In this document: positions 6,941 to 14,970 of the stretch, in pieces
How positions within the stretch are numbered: the first letter of the stretch is position 1
Layout of the letters: every line of letters starts with the position of its first letter
From: Kiritimatiellia bacterium
Lineage (GTDB): Bacteria > Verrucomicrobiota > Kiritimatiellia > RFP12 > UBA1067
Direction: 5' to 3'
Assembly: GCA_017547265.1 (NCBI GenBank)
Contig: JAFYQC010000036.1
Span: 1 to 17,180, forward strand
Length of the DNA: 17,180 bases
Translations under genes and position numbers: made by a program
Notes under the pieces: model-generated
Databases searched by the model: none
Told to the model about the DNA's origin: nothing
Seen by the model: the letters and a program-made list of their open reading frames with translations, nothing else

Positions 6941-7167
6941 AGATTGTCGAGCTCGATGCGGATTGTGCGGCTCTTTATTGCCTGCGTCCGGTTTGGATCG
7001 ATGTCGTCGGCCGTATGGCGCGTGACACCGTCATTGCGGGTGTCGGGCACGGTGAGCTTGGCACCGCATGCGGGGCATTCGGTCTCCTGGCCGATAAGGT
7101 CGAAGGTGGCCTCGATCTCCGTATGGCAGTGGTCGCAGAGAAAGCTTGTGAAGCAATCGTCGTTCAT
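6937..7167 (-). CDS. small zinc-ribbon protein
   Basis: This is a 76-residue hypothetical protein with one C4 zinc-ribbon: Cys11-x2-Cys14 and Cys31-x2-Cys34 (LCDHCHTEIEA ... ECPACGAKLTVP). The remaining 40 residues are polar and show no recognisable fold. I place the start at the ATG at 7167 because it overlaps the nagB stop as ATGA; an in-frame upstream ATG at 7194 lies inside nagB and adds nine residues. The stop overlaps the nuclease start, again as ATGA. The Shine-Dalgarno is weak, so translation may depend on coupling to nagB. Such ribbons occur in nucleic-acid-binding and protein-binding adaptors; no specific function can be assigned. Confidence 0.75.
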   Translation of the reverse strand: MNDDCFTSFLCDHCHTEIEATFDLIGQETECPACGAKLTVPDTRNDGVTRHTADDIDPNRTQAIKSRTIRIELDNL

Positions 7168-7943
7168 AGGCCGAGCTTGGTGGCGCTGCGCCACGCATAG
7201 TATTTCTTGAGTTTGAGTTTCTTTGCGGCGGCTTCGTCGCAGAAGATCCAGGCGTCGTTGTGCGCCTGGAGCGCCGAGGCGGTGCAGAACTGGCTCATCG
7301 GGCCTTCCACGCAGCCCTTGACGGCGTCCTGCTTGTTTGCGCCGAAGGCGAGGAGAATGATCTTCTTCGCCTCGCAGATAGTGCCGACGCCCATCGAAAG
7401 CGCACTCTTCGGAACGGCCTTCATGTCGCCCTTGAAGAAGAGACGCGCGTTGTCCTTGACCGTCGACGGAGTGAGGTAGACTATCGAGGTGCGGCTCTTG
7501 AGCGAGGTCCCGGGCTCGTTGAAGGCGATGTGGCCGTCAGATCCGATGCCGAGCACCTGGATGTCGATGCCGCCGGCCTTCTTGATCTGGGCTTCGTACG
7601 CCTTGCACTCCTTCTCTGGGTCCTTGGCGAGCCCGTTGAGGACGTGCGTGTTTGAGAGCTTGATGTCGATCTTCTCGAACAGGTTCTTGTTCATGAAGTA
7701 CCTGTAGCTCTGGTCATGCGTGCCGGGGAGCCCGTAGTACTCGTCGAGGTTCCAGCTCTTCACCTGCTTGTAGCTCACTTTCTTCGCCTTGACGGCCTTG
7801 GCCATCTCGGTGTACATGAGTACAGGCGTCGAGCCCGTCGCGAGTCCGAGAACCGTCTTGGGGTTCTTCTTCACTGCGGCGGTGATCATGTCGGCGGCCA
7901 GCTTTGAGGCCTCTTCCTTCGTCTTGCAGATTACAACTTCCAT
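7164..7943 (-). CDS. nagB: glucosamine-6-phosphate deaminase NagB
   Basis: NagB converts glucosamine 6-phosphate to fructose 6-phosphate and ammonia, feeding amino sugars from recycled or imported N-acetylglucosamine into glycolysis. The 259-residue length matches the family (E. coli 266). Motifs present are the phosphate-binding GLATGSTP (33-40), NLDEYYGLP with the catalytic Asp, GIGSDGHIAFNEPGTSL with the Asp-His-Glu set, and SRTSIVYLTPST. It could act on a related sugar phosphate, but the motif set is the classic NagB one. No nagA is in the window. It follows the rodZ-like gene by 2 bp and has its own GGAG 8 nt before the ATG (7952-7955), the only junction in this operon without a start/stop overlap. 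The C-terminal half is lysine-rich. Confidence 0.95.
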   Translation of the reverse strand: MEVVICKTKEEASKLAADMITAAVKKNPKTVLGLATGSTPVLMYTEMAKAVKAKKVSYKQVKSWNLDEYYGLPGTHDQSYRYFMNKNLFEKIDIKLSNTHVLNGLAKDPEKECKAYEAQIKKAGGIDIQVLGIGSDGHIAFNEPGTSLKSRTSIVYLTPSTVKDNARLFFKGDMKAVPKSALSMGVGTICEAKKIILLAFGANKQDAVKGCVEGPMSQFCTASALQAHNDAWIFCDEAAAKKLKLKKYYAWRSATKLGL

Positions 7944-7945
7944 GT

Positions 7946-8710
7946 TTATTTCTCCGTTTCTGTTTGGTGGTTTGAATCAATGTAGAAAGGTTTTAGCGGA
8001 AGGGGTTTCCTGTCAACTGCCACTTTCGCTGGAGCTTGAGTTTCAGTTGGTGTTGGAGTTGGAGTTGGAGTTGGAGCGGGGGCGGGGGTTGTGACCTCCG
8101 TTGTCTGCTCTTCTTCCGGAACGGTCATCGTCACGCGGTAAAGCGCACGGACGCCGAAAATCGCAATCAAGAGAATCACGACTGCTGCGGCTGCGAGCGC
8201 GACCATGCGCCAGTTGACGATTGGCATAGAGAATCCGTCATCGGTCGGCATTGGCGCGGCATAGCGCGAAACTGTCTGCGCAGGCTCGGTAGCGGCGGGC
8301 TTCCCTGGCTCGACTGGCTTCGCGGGTGCATCGAAGTCGATGATTGACTGGACTCTTGCTGGTGGCTCTGGCGCGACGGGTTTCGCCTGTTCGGGCGGCG
8401 TGTCCATGACGGGCGCCGGCTTCGGTGCAGGAGACGAGGCAGGTGCCGGCGCACTCTTCGCGGCAGATGTACCGCGCCCGCTGTATATCTCCATGAAGGC
8501 TTCCACGAGCGGCTTTGGCTCGAGTCCTACGGCTTCGCAGTAGAGCTTGACGAACCCGCGTCCGTAGATCGGCGCGACGATCTTGGAGAAGTTCTCGTTC
8601 TCGAGTCCTTCCACCACCTGGACCATCATGTGCGTCCGCTCCGCTATCTGCCCGGGCGTGAGGCCCTTGGCTTCGCGTGCCGTCCGCAATGTCTTTCCGA
8701 ATTCAATCAT
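7946..8710 (-). CDS. rodZ: RodZ-like membrane-anchored helix-turn-helix protein
   Basis: RodZ links the MreB cytoskeleton to the cell-wall elongation machinery through the inner membrane. The 254-residue protein has the RodZ layout: an N-terminal Xre-type HTH (residues 2-75, FGKTLRTAREAKGLTPGQIAERT ... PIYGRGFVKLYCEAVGL), a Pro/Ala-rich linker (80-165), one membrane helix (168-187, MVALAAAAVVILLIAIFGVR) and a periplasmic tail. The tail is only about 65 residues, dominated by a Thr-Pro repeat, and lacks the beta-structured C-terminal domain of longer RodZ proteins. The start overlaps the ftsK stop as ATGA and has AGGAGG 8 nt upstream. No mreB, mreC or mreD is in the window, so RodZ is inferred from architecture and from the division-related neighbours. 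Confidence 0.82.
   Translation of the reverse strand: MIEFGKTLRTAREAKGLTPGQIAERTHMMVQVVEGLENENFSKIVAPIYGRGFVKLYCEAVGLEPKPLVEAFMEIYSGRGTSAAKSAPAPASSPAPKPAPVMDTPPEQAKPVAPEPPARVQSIIDFDAPAKPVEPGKPAATEPAQTVSRYAAPMPTDDGFSMPIVNWRMVALAAAAVVILLIAIFGVRALYRVTMTVPEEEQTTEVTTPAPAPTPTPTPTPTETQAPAKVAVDRKPLPLKPFYIDSNHQTETEK
8047..8088. repeat. 6-bp tandem repeat in the rodZ-like gene
   Basis: On the plus strand the run is one TTGGTG, four perfect TTGGAG units and two CGGGGG units. On the coding strand it gives the Thr-Pro/Ala-Pro repeat of the periplasmic tail. Units are a multiple of three, so changes in copy number would keep the frame. Confidence 0.85.
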
Positions 8711-11238
8711 TGTGGTTCCTCCTGGTTTGCAAATTCACCGTCTGGCTCGGTCTCAGGCGCTGCATCGCCCGCCTCGCCGTCCGCCGCGCCGCCTTCGCCG
8801 TTGCCGTTGAAGATGGCGAGAAGCTGTTGCTGGTCCATGATGATCGGCCTCGGGCCCGCGCCTTGCTGCGGGCCGATGACGCCGGCATCCTCGAGTTTGT
8901 CGCAGAGCTTCGCCGCGTGGTTGTAGCCGATGCCGAGCCGGCGCTGGAAGTGCGAGACCGACGCGCGGTTCGTGTTGATGATGCACTCGAGCGCGCGCTT
9001 GAAGAGGTCTGCGTCCTCGTTCGCCTTTACCATCTCCTTTGCGCTCGGCACATCGCCGCCGCCCGGCTGGTTGTCGGGATCATCCTCGTTCGACGCAAAC
9101 GGATCCTCGATCGATGCCTCCTTGACGCGCCCGAGCTTCGTGGCGAACTTCTCGTCGAACTGCGTGTTCGAGTGCTCTTGTATGAAGTTCGTGATGTTGG
9201 CGATCTCGCCGTCGGAGATCCACGCGCCCTGGGCGCGGATGAGAAGTCCGTCCTTGCCCTTGAAGAGCATGTCGCCCTTGCCGATGAGGTTCTCTGCGCC
9301 CGTGTCGTCGAGAATGGTTCTCGAGTCGACGGACGACGCGGTCTTGAACGCAACGCGGCCAGGGATATTCGCCTTGATTGTGCCGGTGATTATCTTCGCG
9401 TCGGGGCGCTGGGTTGCGAGAATGAGGTGTATGCCGGCGGCGCGGGCCTTTGCAGTCAGGCGCGAGATGTCGGGCGTCACTTCCTTCGAGCACTGGCTCA
9501 TCAGGTCCGCCACCTCGTCGATTATTATCACGATGTAGGGAACCGTCTTCGGCATGTCCGAGCCGACCTCGGTGTCGCTGCCGAACATGTCGGTCTGCGT
9601 GAAGGTCTTGCGGTGGTTGAAGTCGTAGATATTCCTCACGCGCGCCCTTGCGAACATCTTGAGCCGCTTCTCCATCTCCGCGACGGCCCAGTGAAGCGAG
9701 AAGACGACCTTGCGGTTGTCGGTGATGACGGGGACGAGGAGATGCGGAATCGTCGCGTAGGGAGTGAATTCGACGGACTTCGGGTCGACCATGATGAGCT
9801 TCAGCTGCTCGGGCGTCCTTGTCATGAGAAGGCCGCAGATAAGCGAGTTGAGGCACACCGACTTGCCCTGGCCCGTCGCGCCGGCGACGAGCATGTGCGG
9901 CATGGACGCGAGGTCGGAGACGAGCTCCTTGCCGTCGGCGCGCTTGCCGAAGAGAAGGGGAAGCTCGGCATTGGCGCCGCGCCACGCCTCGGACTCGAAC
10001 ACCTCGCGGAAGGATATCCCCGCGGGCTTGCGGTTCGGGACCTCGATGCCGATCCTGTCCTCGCCTGGAATCGGTGCCTCGATGCGGATCGACTTTGCGT
10101 GCAACGCGCCCTTGAGGTTGTCGGTGAGGTTTGTAACGGCGGAGTAGCGTGTGCCGGGAGCGAGCTCGATCGCGTACTTCGTCACGACCGGACCCTGCAC
10201 CGTGTAGCTCAGCTGCGCGTCCACGCCGAAGAGCTTGAGCGTGGAGACGAGGCGCTGGCTCATCTCGCCGACGTCGCTGTGGTCCGCCGCGCTCGGGTGA
10301 AGCGGGTTGAGCAGGGCAAGCGACGGCAGGATGTACGGCCCCTTGTCCTCGACTTCCTCTTCCTGCTGGTCCTCGGTTTCGGCGCGCCTTGCGGCTGGTG
10401 GTGGCGGCTCGCTCTGCAACGGCGCGGCGCGTTCGGCTGCCTTTGCCGCTTCGCGTTCGGCCTTTGCCGCCTCTTTTGCCGCGCGGATCGCGTCCTTTTC
10501 GGCCTGACGCGCAGCCGCCTTTTCGGCTTTTGCGCGCTCCTTCTCGAGACGGGCCTGTTCCTTTGCGTCTTTCTTCGCCTGTAGCGCTGCGAGATAGGCG
10601 GCCTGCTGTTGCTCGTACTCCTCGTCGGAACCCGCGGCTTCGCGCGACGGCGCGATATGCCCGCCGGCCGTGGCCCAGCGGTAGAGCCCCGCGAAGAAAC
10701 AGGCGATGGCCTTCCTGCCGATGCAAGCGACAAACGCGACGAAGGCGATAATTGCCATCACCGCGGAGCCGCCGAAGTCGCTCAAAAGCGGCGATACGAG
10801 TCGCGTCATTACGAGGTAGCCGACTGCGCCGCCGGCGTTTGCGATGTTGACACGCTCGAGCGCTGCGGAAATTCCAGGTGCGTGGTGCTGGGCGACTTGC
10901 AGAAGGCATGCACACGCGGCGAGGAATACTGCGAACCAGGGTGCGCGGCGGACGAGGTTCAGCCTATGCCCGCCGACGAGGCACAGCCCGAGCACAATGC
11001 AGATGACTGGGATTATCCACACGGCGAGGCCAATCGTGGTGTAGCCGTAGTAGGCAAAGGAATCACCGAGTGCGCCAACCCAGTTTGTCGACGGGAGCGC
11101 GGGCACGTGGAGTGCCTCGATCGAGCGCCAGTCGTAGGTCAGGAGCGCCACGAGGGGAAAGGGCGAGATCAGGAAGGGCAGCCATCCGAAGATGTGCTTT
11201 TCACGGCCTGTGTCTGTGTTGGAAGAGGGGTCTGTCAT
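8707..11238 (-). CDS. ftsK: DNA translocase FtsK/SpoIIIE
   Basis: FtsK is a division-site, ATP-driven DNA pump that clears chromosome ends and activates dimer resolution. The 843-residue protein has an N-terminal membrane domain with about four helices (residues 15-185), and a short linker rich in Ala, Lys and Glu (205-290), probably helical. The alpha-beta motor follows (about 300-700) with Walker A GATGQGKS at 453-460, Walker B IIIDEVADLM near 571-580, and the conserved ATQRPD. At the C-terminus is the winged-helix gamma domain (about 740-800, SHFQRRLGIGYNHAAKLCDKLE), which reads KOPS-like DNA signals. The linker is far shorter than in E. coli (1329 aa in total), near SpoIIIE size. Both ends overlap their neighbours as ATGA. 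A large open frame on the opposite strand is a shadow. Confidence 0.96.
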   Translation of the reverse strand: MTDPSSNTDTGREKHIFGWLPFLISPFPLVALLTYDWRSIEALHVPALPSTNWVGALGDSFAYYGYTTIGLAVWIIPVICIVLGLCLVGGHRLNLVRRAPWFAVFLAACACLLQVAQHHAPGISAALERVNIANAGGAVGYLVMTRLVSPLLSDFGGSAVMAIIAFVAFVACIGRKAIACFFAGLYRWATAGGHIAPSREAAGSDEEYEQQQAAYLAALQAKKDAKEQARLEKERAKAEKAAARQAEKDAIRAAKEAAKAEREAAKAAERAAPLQSEPPPPAARRAETEDQQEEEVEDKGPYILPSLALLNPLHPSAADHSDVGEMSQRLVSTLKLFGVDAQLSYTVQGPVVTKYAIELAPGTRYSAVTNLTDNLKGALHAKSIRIEAPIPGEDRIGIEVPNRKPAGISFREVFESEAWRGANAELPLLFGKRADGKELVSDLASMPHMLVAGATGQGKSVCLNSLICGLLMTRTPEQLKLIMVDPKSVEFTPYATIPHLLVPVITDNRKVVFSLHWAVAEMEKRLKMFARARVRNIYDFNHRKTFTQTDMFGSDTEVGSDMPKTVPYIVIIIDEVADLMSQCSKEVTPDISRLTAKARAAGIHLILATQRPDAKIITGTIKANIPGRVAFKTASSVDSRTILDDTGAENLIGKGDMLFKGKDGLLIRAQGAWISDGEIANITNFIQEHSNTQFDEKFATKLGRVKEASIEDPFASNEDDPDNQPGGGDVPSAKEMVKANEDADLFKRALECIINTNRASVSHFQRRLGIGYNHAAKLCDKLEDAGVIGPQQGAGPRPIIMDQQQLLAIFNGNGEGGAADGEAGDAAPETEPDGEFANQEEPQ

Positions 11239-11468
11239 TTTTGGTTGCCGTCTGTTGTGGCTTCGCCTTTAGGGATCGATATGCCGTTGTCGCGAGCGTG
11301 GACGCCGAGGACTTGCGTGCGCTCAGTCTTAAGTGAGTTGCGCTCTGTCTTGAGCGAGTAGTATACTAGTATGGCGAGCAGGAGCGCCAGGAGCTTTAGC
11401 CCCCAGTTGTAGGTCAGCACCGACGCCGCCCTTGAGAAGATTCCCGGCTTTTGCACCTCGGCCTTCAT
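11235..11468 (-). CDS. small single-span membrane protein, YbbR/CdaR-like N-terminus
   Basis: This is a 77-residue protein with one membrane helix (residues 18-42, LTYNWGLKLLALLLAILVYYSL). The NWGLKLLALLLAILVYY pattern looks like the N-terminal anchor of YbbR/CdaR, the partner that regulates the diadenylate cyclase CdaA and is usually encoded right after it, as here. However, no YbbR repeat domains follow: the protein ends after about 30 polar residues and the next gene starts in an ATGA overlap. It is either a minimal CdaA-associated membrane protein or the remnant of a longer YbbR gene. The start overlaps the cdaA stop as ATGA and has AAAGGAAA about 8 nt upstream. A duplicated SLKTER heptad lies just after the helix. 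The assignment rests on position and the anchor alone. Confidence 0.65.
   Translation of the reverse strand: MKAEVQKPGIFSRAASVLTYNWGLKLLALLLAILVYYSLKTERNSLKTERTQVLGVHARDNGISIPKGEATTDGNQK
11319..11360. repeat. 21-bp tandem duplication in the YbbR-like gene
   Basis: Two adjacent 21-bp units (11319-11339 and 11340-11360) match at 17 of 21 positions and encode SLKTERN and SLKTERT. Each unit can form a short hairpin (CTCA/TGAG; GCTC/GAGC). Confidence 0.75.
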
Positions 11469-12295
11469 TTGCGATTTCCTTTCGGGAGAGGGTCTGCCGA
11501 CTTGCTAAACCATTTCCTCGGCGCGCCGAGGCGCGACACACCTCCGCTTGCGCGGGGAAGAGTCCTCGCCAGCCAGCGGTGCAGCGACTCAGACCTCTGG
11601 TCGCCAGAGTAGCGGAAGAGCTTGCCGTTGCGCGCTACCGATATGTCGCCCGTCTCCTCCGAGACGGCCACGACGAGCGCGTCGGTCTCCTCGGAAAGAC
11701 CGACTGCAGCGCGGTGGCGCATGCCGCTTACGATGAGGTTGGGGTTGTTAGAGACGGGAAAGATGCAGTGGGCGGAGGAAAGCCGGCCGTTCCTGAGCAC
11801 CGCGCCGCCGTCATGCAGCGGCAGTGGCGGCGTGAATATGCTCGTCATAAGCCCGCGCGAGAACACTGCATCGAGCAGAACGCCCGTTTCCTCGTAGCCC
11901 CTTAGCGAAATGCCGCGCTCGAAGGCGAGGAGCGCCCCTATGCGCTTGTCCGCGAGGTAGATGAGTGTTTCCACGACGAGATCGGGAGTCGCGGCATCGC
12001 CAGGACCGTACTTCGACTTTTCGAGGAAACCGAACGCCCCGACCGCTGCGAGGATGCGGCGGATTTCTGGCTGGAAGATGACGACTGTCGAGACCGCGAT
12101 GTAGATGAGCAGGAACTGGACGATACGCGTGAGGACGTCGAAATGGAAGAGATACGCGAACGCAATGAGGAGCGCGGCGAGAATTCCGAAGCCCATTAGC
12201 GCCTGGCCAAAGCGCGAACCCTTCGCGCCCTTGAGGATCGCGTAGAATACGAAGTAGAGTATTGCGATCTGGACTATGGCCGAGGCGTTTGTCAT
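11465..12295 (-). CDS. cdaA: membrane diadenylate cyclase CdaA (c-di-AMP synthase)
   Basis: CdaA condenses two ATP into c-di-AMP, a second messenger for potassium, turgor and cell-wall control. The 276-residue protein has three membrane helices (residues about 5-70), the linker VVIFQPEIRRIL (71-82), and the DAC domain (about 100-235). The RHR motif (GMRHRAAVG, Arg193-Arg195) and SEETDALVVAVSEETG are typical. The other catalytic motif, DGA in characterised enzymes, reads DGG here (Asp162-Gly163-Gly164 in PLHDGGAV); the catalytic Asp is kept. A basic tail of about 35 residues extends beyond the DAC fold. The start overlaps the ftsH stop as ATGA; GGGAGG lies about 14-19 nt upstream. In Firmicutes cdaA sits with cdaR and glmM; here the neighbours are ftsH, a YbbR-like anchor and ftsK. 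Confidence 0.93.
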   Translation of the reverse strand: MTNASAIVQIAILYFVFYAILKGAKGSRFGQALMGFGILAALLIAFAYLFHFDVLTRIVQFLLIYIAVSTVVIFQPEIRRILAAVGAFGFLEKSKYGPGDAATPDLVVETLIYLADKRIGALLAFERGISLRGYEETGVLLDAVFSRGLMTSIFTPPLPLHDGGAVLRNGRLSSAHCIFPVSNNPNLIVSGMRHRAAVGLSEETDALVVAVSEETGDISVARNGKLFRYSGDQRSESLHRWLARTLPRASGGVSRLGAPRKWFSKSADPLPKGNRK

Positions 12296-14247
12296 TTTGG
12301 CTCTTCGCCTCCCGTTTGCCCGCTGGTCTGCGGTGTCTCTTCTCGTTCGAGCCCGACGAGTTTCGCCACGTCGCGCCCGTCCATTGTCTCGCGCTCGAGA
12401 AGGGTCTTTGCGAGAAGCTCGACCTTCTCCTTGTTTTCCGAAATTGCCTTTTCCGCCTTTGCATAGGCGTCGGAGACGAGTTTCGCGACCTCTGCGTCGA
12501 TTGCGCGCGAAGTCTCCTCGCTGAACGCGGGCGGCATTGCCTCGATCGAGGCGTAGGGGCTTGGTTCGTTGAACGCCTGGAAGCCGAACTTTTCGCTCAT
12601 GCCGTAGGTGCAGACCATCTTGCGCGCGATCTCTGTCGCCATCGCGATGTCCTGCGCGGCGCCGGTCGAGATCTCGCCGGTGAACATCTTTTCCGCGATC
12701 CTTCCGCCGCAGCAGATTACTAGTTCGTCGAGGAAGTGGCTCTTCGTGCGGTTGAGGATGTCGCGCTCCGGGAGTGACATTGTGACTCCCAGTGCCCGGC
12801 CGCGCGGGATGATCGTGACCTTGTGGAGGGGGTCTGCGTTCTTTGCGAGGAGCTGGAGTATCGCGTGCCCCGACTCATGCCACGCCGTGATCTCGCGGTC
12901 CTTCTGCGAATAGCCGGCGCTCTTCCTCTCGCGCCCCCAGAGAACCTTGTCGCGCGCCTCTTCGAGCGTTTCCATGTCGACGGCCTCGAGTTTCTTCCTG
13001 ACGGCCATGAGTGCGGCCTCGTTCAGCAGGTTCGCGAGGTCGGCGCCAGAGAAGCCGGGCGTGCCGCGCGCGATTCGCGAGAGATCGGCGTCGGGTCCGA
13101 ATTTGATCTTCTTGCCGTGGAGCGCGAGAATCTCTTCGCGGCCCTTGAGCGTTGGAAGGTCGATCATCACCTGGCGGTCGAAGCGGCCTGGCCTCAGGAG
13201 CGCGGCGTCGAGCGTGTCGGGGCGGTTTGTCGCCGCAATTACGATCACACCCTCGTTCGGCGAGAAGCCGTCCATCTCTACGAGCATCGTGTTCAGTGTC
13301 TGCTCGTTGTAGCGATTGCCGCCGAGCGCTCCTGCGCCGGTGCGCTTCATGCCGATGGAATCGATCTCGTCAATGAAGATGATGCATGGCGCTTTCTTCT
13401 TCGCCTCTGCGAACATGTCGCGCATGCGGCTCGCGCCGACGCCGACGAACATCTCCTCGAAGTCGCTCCCCGAAATCGCGAAGAAGGGCACCTGCGCCTC
13501 TCCTGCGATAGCCTTGGCGAGAAGCGTCTTGCCAGTTCCGGGCGGGCCTACAAGAAGGACGCCTTTCGGGATGCGTCCGCCGAGCTTGCGGAATGCGGCG
13601 GGCTCCTTGAGGAACGCGACGATCTCCTGCACTTCCTCCTTCGCCTCGTCTACGCCTGCAACATCGGCGAACGTGACTTTCGCCTTTTCCGCCTTGCCGT
13701 CGAGTAGCTTTGCGCGCGACTTGCCGAAACCGAACACGCCGTCGCCGCCGCCCATCTTGCGGTAGAAGAACCAGTAGAAGAGAAACATCATGCCGCCGAA
13801 GAAGAGGATGTTCATGACGAGCGGCGAAAGCGGGCTCCGGCGCTCCCTGACCTTGACCTGAAGTTGCCTGGTGAAGAGGTCTTCCATCAGGTTCTCGTTT
13901 TCGCCGGGAACGAGCGCCACGCGATACGTGACGCGTACGGGCTCGCCGTTCTTGTCTGCGAGTGGTTTGCCGTCCTTGTCGACCTTGTCAGTCTCCATTT
14001 CGCCGGTCAAGTATGTCACGCCGTCGTCGCGGTCGAGGAAGCGAATGATCGGCTCGACGATCTTCCCTTCGTCTAGCGCCTTGTAGAATTCGGTCTGTGT
14101 CAGCTCGTGCACAGCCGGCTCGCCTGGATTGGTCTTGTAGAACGTGAAAAACAGTGCCACGGCGGCGGCGATTATGAGCCAAGATCGCATCGCGCCGACA
14201 CTCTTCCCGTCCGGCTTTGCGGCAGGTTTCTGGGTCTCGTTGGACAT
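12292..14247 (-). CDS. ftsH: ATP-dependent zinc metalloprotease FtsH
   Basis: FtsH is a membrane-bound AAA+ protease that degrades misassembled membrane proteins and short-lived regulators. The 651-residue protein has two membrane helices (about 22-38 and 144-163) around a periplasmic insert of about 105 residues, larger than that of E. coli. The AAA+ module has Walker A GPPGTGKT (234-241), pore loop FVGVG (267-271), Walker B IIFIDE (289-294) and the second region of homology [20 protein letters not shown]. The peptidase site is HESGH (457-461) with third zinc ligand Asp533 in TGAAQD; the usual sequence is HEAGH, and Ser for Ala at that non-ligand position should be tolerated. It heads the minus-strand operon and has an extended -10 promoter ending 8 bp before the ATG, with no Shine-Dalgarno. 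Confidence 0.97.
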   Translation of the reverse strand: MSNETQKPAAKPDGKSVGAMRSWLIIAAAVALFFTFYKTNPGEPAVHELTQTEFYKALDEGKIVEPIIRFLDRDDGVTYLTGEMETDKVDKDGKPLADKNGEPVRVTYRVALVPGENENLMEDLFTRQLQVKVRERRSPLSPLVMNILFFGGMMFLFYWFFYRKMGGGDGVFGFGKSRAKLLDGKAEKAKVTFADVAGVDEAKEEVQEIVAFLKEPAAFRKLGGRIPKGVLLVGPPGTGKTLLAKAIAGEAQVPFFAISGSDFEEMFVGVGASRMRDMFAEAKKKAPCIIFIDEIDSIGMKRTGAGALGGNRYNEQTLNTMLVEMDGFSPNEGVIVIAATNRPDTLDAALLRPGRFDRQVMIDLPTLKGREEILALHGKKIKFGPDADLSRIARGTPGFSGADLANLLNEAALMAVRKKLEAVDMETLEEARDKVLWGRERKSAGYSQKDREITAWHESGHAILQLLAKNADPLHKVTIIPRGRALGVTMSLPERDILNRTKSHFLDELVICCGGRIAEKMFTGEISTGAAQDIAMATEIARKMVCTYGMSEKFGFQAFNEPSPYASIEAMPPAFSEETSRAIDAEVAKLVSDAYAKAEKAISENKEKVELLAKTLLERETMDGRDVAKLVGLEREETPQTSGQTGGEEPK

Positions 14248-14255
14248 ATACGTAA

Positions 14256-14264
14256 ATTATACCA
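14256..14264 (-). promoter_or_regulatory. extended -10 promoter of the ftsH operon
   Basis: On the minus strand TGGTATAAT matches the extended -10 form TGnTATAAT exactly; the region 17 bp further upstream has no good -35 box. The expected start of transcription is near 14249 and the ftsH ATG begins at 14247, leaving a leader of about 2 nt. Confidence 0.7.
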
Positions 14265-14271
14265 AATCCGA

Positions 14272-14301
14272 TTGACTTTTTGGGCGAGTTTTTGGTAAAT
14301 T
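14272..14301 (+). promoter_or_regulatory. probable promoter of the hemolysin III gene
   Basis: TTGACT (14272-14277) and TAAATT (14296-14301, four of six consensus bases) are 18 bp apart. Transcription would begin near 14308, about 6 nt before the ATG at 14314. The -35 box lies 10 bp from the ftsH -10 box, so the two promoters overlap back to back. Confidence 0.5.
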
Positions 14302-14313
14302 CTGCGCTGCGAA

Positions 14314-14967
14314 ATGAGGAAAGAAAGAACATACACGTCAGGTGAGGAAGTCGCAAATGCCGTTACGCATGTCGTTGGCTCGCACCTTGGGGCAGCAATG
14401 CTTGCGCTCCTCGTCTGGAAGGGTGCCACGAGCGGCGTTGATGTCGCGTGGAAGACGACTTCCGGGGCGATTTTCGGCTTTTCGATGATTCTCCTCTACG
14501 CGATATCGTCGGCGTACCACACGGTTACCTACCTTCCAGCGAAGAGGGTTCTGCACAAGATGGACCACATGGCGATCTATTTCCTGATAGCGGGAACTTA
14601 TACGCCTTTCTGCCTTGTCACGCTGCGGCCGGACCATCCGGGGCTTGCGTGGACGATCTTCGGCATCGAGTGGGGCGGAACGCTCGCGGGGATTTTCTTC
14701 AAGATCTGGACGACGGGGCGGTTCAGGGTCGTGTCGACCTTGGCTTACATCGTGATGGGGTGGGTGGCGATCCTCGCGATCGTGCCGCTCATACGCTCGC
14801 TTCACGGGCTCGGCACGATGTGGCTTACGCTTGGCGGCGGGCTATACACGCTTGGCTGCGTCTTCTATCTCTGGAAGTCGCTTCCCTACGCGCACATGGT
14901 GTGGCATCTTTTCGTGCTTGCGGGCACGATCAGCCACTTCTTCTGTATCCTCTGGTATGTGATGTAG
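14314..14967 (+). CDS. hemolysin III / PAQR-family membrane protein
   Basis: This is a 217-residue, seven-helix membrane protein of the HlyIII/YqfA branch of the PAQR superfamily, whose eukaryotic members include adiponectin receptors. The metal-site motifs are present: SAYHT with His69, DHMAIY with Asp84-His85, and HMVWH with His194 and His198. Length is normal for the family. The N-terminus (EEVANAVTHVVGSHLG) matches the typical first motif. Despite the family name, hemolysis is not its established role in most species; bacterial members have been linked to membrane-lipid homeostasis or metal-dependent hydrolysis. It is divergent from ftsH over a 66-bp gap and sits 43 bp before trkA. No Shine-Dalgarno is seen before the ATG. 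Confidence 0.93.
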   Translation: MRKERTYTSGEEVANAVTHVVGSHLGAAMLALLVWKGATSGVDVAWKTTSGAIFGFSMILLYAISSAYHTVTYLPAKRVLHKMDHMAIYFLIAGTYTPFCLVTLRPDHPGLAWTIFGIEWGGTLAGIFFKIWTTGRFRVVSTLAYIVMGWVAILAIVPLIRSLHGLGTMWLTLGGGLYTLGCVFYLWKSLPYAHMVWHLFVLAGTISHFFCILWYVM

Positions 14968-14970
14968 TCT

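Noticed and set aside
8677..10584. 635-codon open frame on the plus strand opposite ftsK
   Set aside because: It runs antisense through a complete FtsK with all motifs. Its product is low in complexity (Arg, Glu, Leu, Val rich) with no recognisable domain; GC-rich genes often leave the opposite strand open.
11360..11372. Possible internal ftsK promoter (TATACT on the minus strand, beside the palindrome ATACTAGTAT)
   Set aside because: It is AT-rich for this genome and uses rare codons, but no -35 box lies 16-18 bp upstream. It may simply encode ILVYY of the membrane helix.
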